Origin: Saprospiraceae bacterium
GTDB taxonomy: Bacteria; Bacteroidota; Bacteroidia; Chitinophagales; Saprospiraceae
DNA: 64,000 nucleotides
Assembly (NCBI GenBank): GCA_016787525.1
Contig: JAEUUP010000130.1
Coordinates: 36,374 to 100,373 of the forward strand
Reading direction: 5' to 3'
Part shown: in pieces, positions 18,033 through 25,608 of the stretch
Layout of the letters: the number at the start of each line of letters is the position of its first letter
Position numbering within the stretch: position 1 is the stretch's first letter
Translations under genes and position numbers: made by a program
Notes under the pieces: model-generated
What the model was told of the DNA's origin: nothing
Databases searched by the model: none
What the model saw: only the letters and a program-made list of their open reading frames with translations

Positions 18033-18458
18033 ATGGCACGCATCAACACTTATTTGACCTTCAATGGCAACTGTCGGGAAGCAATGGTATTTTATCACAG
18101 TATTTTGGGTGGCGATCTTTTTTTGCAAACCATCAGCGAATCACCCATGTCAAACAAAATGCCTACTGACATGAAAGACCTGATTCTTCACTCGACCCTC
18201 ATTAAAGGCGAGATGAAAATTTTAGCCTCGGATATGGTCGGTGAAAAAGGATTAATACGTGGTAATGCTGTTTCTTTGATGCTCGATTGTGATAGCGAAA
18301 CCGATATTCAGTTGTTCTATGAAAAATTGTCTGAAAGAGGGCAGACGACACATCCTTTGGAAACGACTTTTTGGGGCGCATTGTTTGGCGATTTAACGGA
18401 TAAGTTTGGTATTCAATGGCTTTTGCATTTCGATAAGACTAAAGTATCCCCTCAGTAA
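18033..18458 (+). CDS. VOC-superfamily (PhnB/glyoxalase-like) protein
   Basis: 141 residues. N-terminal RINTYLTFNGNCREAMVFYHSILGG is the hallmark of PhnB-like VOC proteins, often misnamed 3-demethylubiquinone methyltransferase. No enzymatic activity can be assigned. The last codons are provided by a 10-mer copy at 18448-18457: the protein ends Pro-Gln and the TAA stop is the TA of CCCCTCAGTA plus one A. It follows the upstream gene by 3 bp. Confidence 0.85.
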   Translation: MARINTYLTFNGNCREAMVFYHSILGGDLFLQTISESPMSNKMPTDMKDLILHSTLIKGEMKILASDMVGEKGLIRGNAVSLMLDCDSETDIQLFYEKLSERGQTTHPLETTFWGALFGDLTDKFGIQWLLHFDKTKVSPQ

Positions 18459-18557
18459 ATAGATGTAATTTTATAGCCAGAAATGAACATTCACAAAAAT
18501 TAGGTTAACCCATGCAATTTTAAAATACTCTTTTTTTATCTTTAAAATTTAGGAATT

Positions 18558-18980
18558 ATGGAAAATTTTCAATCTCTAACCGTTGAAGCAACTGTGAATG
18601 CACCCATTGCTCATGTTTGGAAATGCTGGACAACACCAGAAGATATTATGAATTGGTGTTTTGCTTCACCCGATTGGCACTGCCCCGCAGCCACAAATGA
18701 TTTGACTGTGGGCGGCTCATTTACGTCGCGTATGGCAGCAAAAGACGGCAGTTTTGCCTTCGATTTTGGTGGCGTTTATGATGTCGTGGACTTGCACAAA
18801 ACAATCGGCTACACGATGGCTGATGGTCGCAAAGTGAAGATTGAATTTACGGACAATGGCGATACAACCTACGTTTCTGAAACTTTTGATGCTGAAAACG
18901 AGAATCCACTCGAAATGCAACAAGGCGGCTGGCAAGCGATTTTGAACAATTTTAAAGTGTATACTGAGGGGGCTTTGTAA
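18558..18980 (+). CDS. SRPBCC (AHSA1-like) protein
   Basis: 140 residues of the START-like/AHSA1 fold: an N-terminal VEATVNAPIAHVWKCWTTPEDIMNW segment and a C-terminal GGWQAILNNFKVY helix are typical. These bind hydrophobic ligands or act as co-chaperone-like domains; no ligand is evident. The 10-mer at 18962 encodes Thr-Glu-Gly four codons from the C-terminus. Confidence 0.85.
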   Translation: MENFQSLTVEATVNAPIAHVWKCWTTPEDIMNWCFASPDWHCPAATNDLTVGGSFTSRMAAKDGSFAFDFGGVYDVVDLHKTIGYTMADGRKVKIEFTDNGDTTYVSETFDAENENPLEMQQGGWQAILNNFKVYTEGAL

Positions 18981-19048
18981 TTGAAAAATGGTGATTGATA
19001 ATCAATCATTTAAAAACATAGGCAAAATCATAAATTTTTATTTCTATT

Positions 19049-19795
19049 ATGAAAAATGATACCCATTTCAGCACGATTGATGAATATTTGACCACTTTGC
19101 CGGACGACAAACGGGCATTGCTGTCATCTGTACGCGCAGCGATTCGCGAAGCCGCGCCCGATGCAGAAGAATACATCGGCTACATGATGCCCGCTTACAA
19201 ATATCATGGACCTTTGGTTTATTTTTCGGCTTTTGCCAAACATTGCAGCTTTTTCCCTGGCAACAGTTCTCTGATTGCCCGCTTGAGCGATGAATTGAAG
19301 CCATTTAAAACGGCCAAAGGCACAATTAGTTTTACGGTTGACAATCCTATGCCGTTGGAACTTATCAAAAAAATTGTGCGCTTGCGTGTGGCGGAAAACG
19401 AGGCAAATGCTTTAGCAAAGAAAGAAATGGCAAGAGACAAAGAAGTGCATGATTTGAATAGATACATGTCTCAACTTGATTATCCTTTAAAAACTGAGGT
19501 AGAAGCACTTAGAAACATTATCAAATCCGCTCATTCGGCACTTTTAGAACGTATCAAATGGAATGCGCCAAGTTACTATGTTCACGAAACTGATTTATTG
19601 ACTTTTAATATAAAATCTGAGAAGGAAATTCTTTTGATTTTTCACAATATCAAAATTGTGGACATCAAATCGGATATTTTGACGGGTAAGTTCAAAGATA
19701 GACGTATCGCCTATTTCAGAAATATGGAAGAAATCAAACAACATAAGGCAGAATTGACTCGTATCATACATGCCTATGTTGCCTCGGTTGCATAA
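19049..19795 (+). CDS. Tandem DUF1801 (YdhG-like) protein
   Basis: 248 residues containing two DUF1801 modules. The first (about 5-115) has TIDEYLTTLPDDKRALL, YIGYMMPAYKYHG and the FFPG segment of YdhG/frataxin-like putative iron chaperones. The second (about 135-245) has SAHSALLERIKWNAPSYYV and LLIFHNIKI. Most family members have one domain, so this is a fusion or duplication. Proposed iron-chaperone roles in other bacteria are weakly supported, so the function should be treated as unknown. Confidence 0.8.
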   Translation: MKNDTHFSTIDEYLTTLPDDKRALLSSVRAAIREAAPDAEEYIGYMMPAYKYHGPLVYFSAFAKHCSFFPGNSSLIARLSDELKPFKTAKGTISFTVDNPMPLELIKKIVRLRVAENEANALAKKEMARDKEVHDLNRYMSQLDYPLKTEVEALRNIIKSAHSALLERIKWNAPSYYVHETDLLTFNIKSEKEILLIFHNIKIVDIKSDILTGKFKDRRIAYFRNMEEIKQHKAELTRIIHAYVASVA

Positions 19796-19851
19796 TGGCA
19801 GCGATGCCATGAAAAAGCAAGTTTGCATCTTTATATCTTTATTTATTTATC

Positions 19852-20157
19852 ATGCCACTCTATTTTACACAACTTATTTATATCAAAAATGGTGCTGAGG
19901 AGACTTTCCACCAATTTGAAGATGTTGCTATTCCTTTGATTGCCAAATACAACGGACAACTCTTGTTGCGCCTGCGACCAACTCTTGAAACCATCGTTGA
20001 AGCCAATATGCCTCAGCCGTATGAAGTACATCTGGTTGAGTTTGAGTCAAAGCAAGATTTTCAAAACTTTATGGGCGATGAAGAGCGCAAACAGTTTTTG
20101 CATCTAAAAGAAGCGTCAATAGAATCCGTTTGGCTCATAGAAGGTCAAAAGTTATAG
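19852..20157 (+). CDS. DUF1330/ABM-like ferredoxin-fold protein
   Basis: 101 residues, one dimeric alpha/beta-barrel domain (YFTQLIYIKNGAEETFHQFE near the start, then VEFESKQDFQNFM). It is similar in pattern to DUF1330 and antibiotic-biosynthesis-monooxygenase folds. No active-site residue can be named. CATCTTTATATCTTTA lies just upstream (19826-19841), a sequence also repeated around the partition genes. Confidence 0.7.
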   Translation: MPLYFTQLIYIKNGAEETFHQFEDVAIPLIAKYNGQLLLRLRPTLETIVEANMPQPYEVHLVEFESKQDFQNFMGDEERKQFLHLKEASIESVWLIEGQKL

Positions 20158-20190
20158 TATTTCACTCTTTTTACTTTAAAATCAAACAAA

Positions 20191-20727
20191 ATGAAAGTAT
20201 TAAAATTCTTAGGTATTGCCTTAGCTGCATTGGTTGGCTTGGTTTTGCTCGCTGGTCTTTTTGTCAAAAAAGACTATGCTGTTGAGCGTTCGATTGTGAT
20301 AAACAAACCGAAAGCGGATGTTTTTTCCTATGTTCGTGTATTCAAAAATCATAAAAATTTCAGCAGCTACGAGCAAATGGACCCCAATATAAAAATGGAC
20401 TATCGCGGTACTGACGGCGAGGTCGGCTCTGTATCAGCGTGGGCAGGCAACAGCAATGTTGGCAAAGGTGAGCAAGAAATCAAGAAAATTACTGAGGGGG
20501 AGCGCATTGACATTGAGTTACGCTTTATCGAACCGATGGCTTCAATTGCGCCTTGTTATTGGACTTTCGAAAGCGTTGATAGCACCCAAACCAAAGTAAA
20601 ATGGGGTATGTCTGGCACAATGAGTTATCCCATGAATACCATGCAATTGGTGATGAGCATGGATGACATGATTGGGACTGAGTATCAAAAAGGTCTGAAC
20701 CAACTCAAAGCGATTTTAGAGAAGTAA
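20191..20727 (+). CDS. Membrane-anchored SRPBCC (polyketide cyclase-like) protein
   Basis: 178 residues. An N-terminal transmembrane helix (about 5-25, FLGIALAALVGLVLLAGLF) is followed by an SRPBCC domain starting YAVERSIVINKPKADVFSYV. Such proteins are common in Bacteroidota as membrane-tethered lipid or small-molecule binding domains. The 10-mer at 20490 is read ITEGER in a beta hairpin near residue 101. Confidence 0.83.
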   Translation: MKVLKFLGIALAALVGLVLLAGLFVKKDYAVERSIVINKPKADVFSYVRVFKNHKNFSSYEQMDPNIKMDYRGTDGEVGSVSAWAGNSNVGKGEQEIKKITEGERIDIELRFIEPMASIAPCYWTFESVDSTQTKVKWGMSGTMSYPMNTMQLVMSMDDMIGTEYQKGLNQLKAILEK

Positions 20728-20780
20728 ACAATGAATGTCAGTCTTAAAACCATAAATCTAAATCATTCAATTAAAAAAAC

Positions 20781-21224
20781 ATGGCTTCAGTAGGCACTTA
20801 TCTCAATTTTCCTCGACACACTGAGGAAGCATTCAATTTCTACAAATCCGTTTTTGGTGGCGAGTTTGCGGGCAATGGTATCATGCGCTTTGGCGATGTA
20901 CCTCCGCAAGAAGGCGCACCCGAAATGTCGGATGAAGACAAAAACTTGGTTATGCACGTCGGTTTACCGATTCTCAATGGACATTTACTGATGGGTACAG
21001 ATGCACCTGAGTCAATGGGCTTCACAGTCACGATAGGCAATAATTCGTATATCTGCCTCTCTCCCGACACACGTACAGAAACACAACGATTGTTCGACGG
21101 TTTGTCGGAAAGCGGAGTAGTCACTATGCCTTTGACAGATATGTTTTGGGGCAGTTTGTACGGTTCTTGTACCGATAAATATGGTGTACAGTGGATGTTC
21201 GATTGTGTCGAGGCGGTACAATAA
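20781..21224 (+). CDS. VOC-superfamily (PhnB-like) protein
   Basis: 147 residues, a paralogue in type of the gene at 18033: VGTYLNFPRHTEEAFNFYKSVFGGEF at the N-terminus and FWGSLYGSCTDKYGVQWMFD at the C-terminus. Metal-binding residues of true glyoxalases are not convincing. It has no 10-mer copy, though ACACTGAGGA at its start is a distant near-match. Confidence 0.85.
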   Translation: MASVGTYLNFPRHTEEAFNFYKSVFGGEFAGNGIMRFGDVPPQEGAPEMSDEDKNLVMHVGLPILNGHLLMGTDAPESMGFTVTIGNNSYICLSPDTRTETQRLFDGLSESGVVTMPLTDMFWGSLYGSCTDKYGVQWMFDCVEAVQ

Positions 21225-21264
21225 TTTAGAAAATTGGCAACTTGAACTCAGCATAATTCATTGA

Positions 21265-21326
21265 TTTAAAGCCAATAGCGATAGGCCAACTTTAGAATAA
21301 CCCTATCACTATTGGCTTTAAAAATC
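21265..21326 (+). terminator. Long stem terminator-like hairpin
   Basis: TTTAAAGCCAATAG plus GATAGG (21265-21285) pairs with CCTATC and CTATTGGCTTTAAA (21302-21322) with one mismatch, a stem of about 20 bp. It lies between two VOC genes and is followed by a short A/T run. Confidence 0.65.
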
Positions 21327-21372
21327 TATTCTGAAATTTTAGTCATTCCTTTTTAATAAAAATCTATTTGCA

Positions 21373-22236
21373 ATGAAAAACAAAATCTATCCTTGCCTTT
21401 GGTTCGATGGACAAGCCAAAGCGGCGGCAGACTTGTATTGTTCTTTGTTCAAAAATGCGAAAATTACGGTTGACTCACCCATGGTGGTCAATTTCGAATT
21501 GAATGGACAAAAATTCATGGGTCTGAATGGTGGGCCGCATTTTGTACCGAACCCCTCAGTATCTTTCTTTATTCGATGCAAAACGGCGGATGAAGCACAA
21601 GCGTTTTGGGATGCCTTGTCACCCGATGGTATGGTTTTGTTGCCTTTCAATACTTATCCTTGGAGTGAAAAATACGGTTGGATTCAAGACCGTTTTGGCA
21701 TTTCGTGGCAAATTTCGGTAGATAATCTGCCAGGCGAGCAGCAAATCGTGCCTTCTATGCTTTTTACTGAGGGGGTGCATGGTCGCGGTGGCGAAGCGAT
21801 TGATTTTTATACATCGCTGTTTCCGAATTCACAAATAAATGTCAAAGTACCTTACGACATAGGTGAAAGCACTTATGCAACGACGGATATGTTCAAATAC
21901 TCCAATTTCACACTCGATGGTCAGTTCTTTACCATCATGGATGCTGGCTTTCCGCAAACTTTTACTTTCAATGAAGGCATTTCTTTTGTCGTTGATTGTG
22001 ATGGACAAGAGGAGGTGGACTATTATTGGAACAAAATGACGGCAGATGGGGGTCAAGAAAGCCAATGTGCGTGGCTGAAAGACAAGTTTGGTGTATCGTG
22101 GCAAATTGTACCTCGTCAATTGATGCAGTTGATGAATGACCCCAACACAGACAAAGCGCAAAACGTGATGCAAGCCATTTTGAAAATGAGGAAAATTGTG
22201 ATTGCAGACTTAGTAACGGCTTACAATGAAGCCTAA
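21373..22236 (+). CDS. Double-domain VOC (PhnB-like) protein
   Basis: 287 residues with two VOC domains. The first (about 1-125) begins KIYPCLWFDGQAKAAADLYCSLF and ends SEKYGWIQDRFGISWQIS. The second (about 130-265) has GGEAIDFYTSLFPNS and WLKDKFGVSWQIVP. Internal duplication is evident. Two 10-mer copies occur: 21552 (Pro-Ser-Val, domain 1) and 21765 (Thr-Glu-Gly, exactly at the start of domain 2). Biochemical role unknown. Confidence 0.87.
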   Translation: MKNKIYPCLWFDGQAKAAADLYCSLFKNAKITVDSPMVVNFELNGQKFMGLNGGPHFVPNPSVSFFIRCKTADEAQAFWDALSPDGMVLLPFNTYPWSEKYGWIQDRFGISWQISVDNLPGEQQIVPSMLFTEGVHGRGGEAIDFYTSLFPNSQINVKVPYDIGESTYATTDMFKYSNFTLDGQFFTIMDAGFPQTFTFNEGISFVVDCDGQEEVDYYWNKMTADGGQESQCAWLKDKFGVSWQIVPRQLMQLMNDPNTDKAQNVMQAILKMRKIVIADLVTAYNEA

Positions 22237-22247
22237 ATGAACGAAAA

Positions 22248-22457
22248 ATGGTAGAGGTTTTCAAAACGAACGTTCAAACACAGGAACAAGCAGACGGCAT
22301 CATTGAGCATCTGCTTGTTCTTTTTCCAAATAGCAAAATTGGCTTTGATTTGGAAGATTGCGACAAAGTTCTACGCGTCGAAAGTGATTTTTTTTCAATG
22401 ATTGAATTAGAAACAGCCCTACAAACACTTGATTTTCAATATGAAAACCTAATTTAG
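22248..22457 (+). CDS. Small uncharacterised protein
   Basis: 69 residues, predicted alpha/beta (VEVFKTNVQTQEQADGIIEH, then KIGFDLEDCDKVLRVES). It resembles small heavy-metal-associated or ferredoxin-like domains but lacks a CxxC motif. It starts 11 bp after the double VOC gene and probably shares its transcript. A 10-mer copy starts 2 bp after its stop (22459). Confidence 0.65.
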   Translation: MVEVFKTNVQTQEQADGIIEHLLVLFPNSKIGFDLEDCDKVLRVESDFFSMIELETALQTLDFQYENLI

Positions 22458-22497
22458 CCCCCTCAGTATTTCTTATCATTTTCAAAAATCCAACAAC

Positions 22498-23661
22498 ATG
22501 AAACGCTCTACATCTATTGATTTTGTACGCGGTTTGGTGATGATTGTCATGGCTTTAGACCATGTGCGCGACCTTATTCACATCACAGCTACAACCGAAG
22601 ACCCAACCAATCTGACGACCACCACGCCTGCCCTTTTCTTCACACGCTGGATAACCCATCTTTGCGCACCGACATTCGTGTTTTTAGCAGGAACATCGGC
22701 GTTTTTATCTTTAAAAAGCAAAAATAACCTTAAAGAAAGCCGTCGTTTTCTATTCACACGTGGCGTGTGGTTGTTCATTCTCAACTTTACCATCGTCAAT
22801 TTTGGCATTTTTATGGACTATCGCTTCGGTTTCTTGTTTTCACAAGTGATTGCGGCTATTGGTATGGGTTTCATCGGTTTATCGCTTTTGATGGGTTTGT
22901 CAATGCGTAGTCTAAGCATCCTTAGCCTAGTCATTATTTTTGGTCACGACGTTTTTCAGAGTGTTTCTTTTCCACAAGGTTCTCCTTCTAATGTTGCATG
23001 GTCTCTGTTGATGAGTGTTGGTTTTTTCCCTATATCAGACCATATCAATTTTCTGACAAGTTATCCATACATTCCTTGGTTGGGCATCATGCTGGCAGGT
23101 TTTTGTTGTGGCGAACTTTTCCTTTTGCCTACTGAGGGGCGCAAAAAATGGCTTTTGCGCTTAGGTTTAGGCTCGTTGGCTGTATTTATTGCTTTGCGTA
23201 CTTTCAATATTTATGGCGACCCTGCGCCGTGGGGTTTTCAAAAAGATGCTGTTTTTAGCTTTTTATCTTTTATAAATACCTCAAAATATCCGCCTTCGTT
23301 GCTCTACACTTCTATGACTTTGGGCATCATGTTCCTATTGTTTTATGTTTTTGAGGGTGTCCAAAACGCCTTTATTGAAGTTATTTCTGTTTATGGTCGT
23401 GTACCTTTGTTCTACTATATTGTGCATTGGTTTGTAATTCATGCCATGAGTGCGACGGTATTTTTAGCACAAGGTTTCTCTTTTTCTGACCTTCAATTTA
23501 GTGGATTTGGCATGGGTCGCCCCAAAGAAATGAGTGGATTGAACCTTTTAGGTACTTATGGCGCATGGTTGTCTATTGTTGTGTTGCTCTATCCACTTTG
23601 CAAATGGTACAGTGATTATAAATTACGTCACAAAGACAAGGCTTGGTTGCGGTATTTGTAG
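22498..23661 (+). CDS. DUF1624/HGSNAT-like multipass membrane protein
   Basis: 387 residues with about ten membrane segments. The opening RSTSIDFVRGLVMIVMALDHVRD is the conserved start of DUF1624 and heparan-alpha-glucosaminide N-acetyltransferase-like proteins, which belong to the acyltransferase superfamily moving acyl groups across membranes. The catalytic His (DHVRD) is present. Substrate unknown. The 10-mer at 23130 is read PTEGRK in a loop between membrane segments, and another copy lies 3 bp after the stop (23665). Confidence 0.85.
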   Translation: MKRSTSIDFVRGLVMIVMALDHVRDLIHITATTEDPTNLTTTTPALFFTRWITHLCAPTFVFLAGTSAFLSLKSKNNLKESRRFLFTRGVWLFILNFTIVNFGIFMDYRFGFLFSQVIAAIGMGFIGLSLLMGLSMRSLSILSLVIIFGHDVFQSVSFPQGSPSNVAWSLLMSVGFFPISDHINFLTSYPYIPWLGIMLAGFCCGELFLLPTEGRKKWLLRLGLGSLAVFIALRTFNIYGDPAPWGFQKDAVFSFLSFINTSKYPPSLLYTSMTLGIMFLLFYVFEGVQNAFIEVISVYGRVPLFYYIVHWFVIHAMSATVFLAQGFSFSDLQFSGFGMGRPKEMSGLNLLGTYGAWLSIVVLLYPLCKWYSDYKLRHKDKAWLRYL

Positions 23662-23778
23662 ATACCCCTCAGTAAATCCATCTTTATAAAATCTTTATAA
23701 AATCTTTACCTGCTCTATCCATATCTTTATTTTCTCTTTATAAATATGCCCGCATCTTTGCATAATAATTAATGAGAA

Positions 23779-24888
23779 ATGGAAAAAGAAATACATAAAC
23801 GGCATTATCTGATAAGTGTCATTTTGGTTTGCGGTGTTGCAGCCACCTGTTTTCCATTTACAGAGTGGATTGGTTATCATTCTGTTGCCTTATTGTTGCT
23901 GTTGACAGTCTCCATTTTGGCGATGCGTTTCAGTCTCTATCCTGTGCTATTAGCCGCAACTTTGAGTGCTTTGATTTGGGATTTTTTCTTTATTCCACCT
24001 TATTTCACTTTTATTGTCAGCAGTCAAGAAGATGTTTTGTTTTTGATTATGTATTTTGCTGTGGCACTATTGAGTGGCGTTTTCAACTACAAACTACGCC
24101 AATTTGAGCATGTTCAACGCCAAAAAGAAGAACGTGAAACCGCTATCAAACTCTACAACACACTTTTCAACTCCCTTTCTCACGAGTTACGTACACCTAT
24201 TGCAACCATTTTGGGGGCTACTGACACTTTGCAGGAAAATGAAGACAAACTGTCGAAAAACAATAAACAAGAATTAACAACTGAAATTTCAAAAGCAGCC
24301 TTGCGCCTCAATGAACAGTTGGAAAACCTGCTCAATACTTCGCGGCTCGAGTCTGGCTTTATTAAACCCAATTTGGAGTGGTGCGATGCTAACGAATTGA
24401 TTTACAGTACATTGAATACACTTCAAAAGAAATTAGAAAAGCATGAGGTTGTGGTTGAAGTGAGTGATGATTTACCTTTGGTTCGACTCGATTTTGGTTT
24501 GATGGAGCAAGTGCTGATCAACTTAATCAGCAATGCCACCAAATATACACCGCCGATGACAGAAATTTCCATCAGAGCCTATGTGAACAAAGAGCATGAA
24601 GGGAGTTGGTTTGATGCGGACAGACAGACGGATACCTATTTGCTCAAAATTGAAATAGCTGACAATGGAAGAGGAATTCCAGAAGATGAGATTGAGTTCA
24701 TTTTCAATAAATTTTATCGGCTCAAAAACACACAAACAGGCGGGACTGGCTTGGGTCTATTCATTGTAAAAGGGTTCGTCGAAGCACAAGGTGGCACAAT
24801 TAAAGTAATGAACAAACCCGACAAAGGTGTTTTATTTGTCATAGATATTCCCACCGAGATTTTACCACAAATGATTCATCATGAATAA
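23779..24888 (+). CDS. KdpD-like sensor kinase lacking the KdpD/Usp N-terminus
   Basis: 369 residues. Four membrane segments (about 12-105, DUF4118 type, including IWDFFFIPPYFTF as in KdpD) are followed by HisKA with His135 in SHELRTPIATILG and a HATPase with LINLISNATKYTP, DNGRGIPEDE and GGTGLGL. E. coli KdpD has an extra N-terminal ATP-binding/Usp region of several hundred residues, absent here. It overlaps the KdpE-like gene by 8 bp. K+ or osmotic stress is the expected signal, supported by the kup gene downstream. CATCTTTG at 23753 is a near-match to a -7 element. Confidence 0.9.
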   Translation: MEKEIHKRHYLISVILVCGVAATCFPFTEWIGYHSVALLLLLTVSILAMRFSLYPVLLAATLSALIWDFFFIPPYFTFIVSSQEDVLFLIMYFAVALLSGVFNYKLRQFEHVQRQKEERETAIKLYNTLFNSLSHELRTPIATILGATDTLQENEDKLSKNNKQELTTEISKAALRLNEQLENLLNTSRLESGFIKPNLEWCDANELIYSTLNTLQKKLEKHEVVVEVSDDLPLVRLDFGLMEQVLINLISNATKYTPPMTEISIRAYVNKEHEGSWFDADRQTDTYLLKIEIADNGRGIPEDEIEFIFNKFYRLKNTQTGGTGLGLFIVKGFVEAQGGTIKVMNKPDKGVLFVIDIPTEILPQMIHHE

Positions 24889-25564
24889 AGAAAGTATTTT
24901 AATCATAGACGACGAAGCGGCTATTCGCAAATTATTGGACATCACGTTGCAATCAAACGGCTATAAAGTATTGCAAGCGACAACGGCAAAAGAAGGGGAA
25001 ATCGCTGCCGCCATGCACCAACCTGATATTATTTTACTTGATTTGGGCTTACCCGACGACGATGGACAGAATGTGCTCAAAATACTGAGGGGGTGGTTTT
25101 TGCAACCCATCATCATTTTGTCAGCTCGCCATTCTGAGTTGGATATTGTTAAAGCCTTAGACAACGGTGCAAATGACTACCTCGTGAAACCGTTTCGGAC
25201 AGGCGAATTGATGGCGCGCATCCGCTCTGCCTTGCGATTGAGCAAACCGAATACCAGTGAGCCTATTTTGACAATCAAAAATCTCTCGATTGACTTCATA
25301 GCTAGGATCGTTAAAAAAAATGATGATATTGTTAAGTTAACCACAACTGAATATGCTCTTTTGATGCTTTTAGTCAAAAATGAAGGAAAAGTGCTGACTC
25401 ACGCCTTCATTTTAAGAGAAATATGGGGACCAGGCTACGTCGAACGCAGCGAATACCCCCGTGTATTTATTGGTCAGTTGCGCAAAAAAATTGAAGACAA
25501 CCCCAATCATCCCACTTTAATTTTGACTGAGTCAGGCGTAGGTTATCGGTTCGTTGGCGATTGA
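24881..25564 (+). CDS. KdpE-like OmpR-family response regulator
   Basis: 227 residues. Receiver: LIIDDEAAIRKLL (acidic pocket), phospho-Asp in IILLDLGLPDDDG, and LVKPF with the conserved Lys. The winged-helix C-terminal half contains TTEYALLMLLVKNEGKVLTH and VGYRFVGD, as in KdpE. The 10-mer at 25083 is in the alternative open frame (Ile-Leu-Arg-Gly) of a helix where KdpE proteins usually have a RxW pattern. Another copy follows the stop by 3 bp (25568). No kdpFABC genes are present; the neighbour is kup. Confidence 0.92.
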   Translation: MNKESILIIDDEAAIRKLLDITLQSNGYKVLQATTAKEGEIAAAMHQPDIILLDLGLPDDDGQNVLKILRGWFLQPIIILSARHSELDIVKALDNGANDYLVKPFRTGELMARIRSALRLSKPNTSEPILTIKNLSIDFIARIVKKNDDIVKLTTTEYALLMLLVKNEGKVLTHAFILREIWGPGYVERSEYPRVFIGQLRKKIEDNPNHPTLILTESGVGYRFVGD

Positions 25565-25608
25565 CTACCCCTCAGTATTTTCGATTTTTTCAGTAAATTT
25601 TAAAGATT

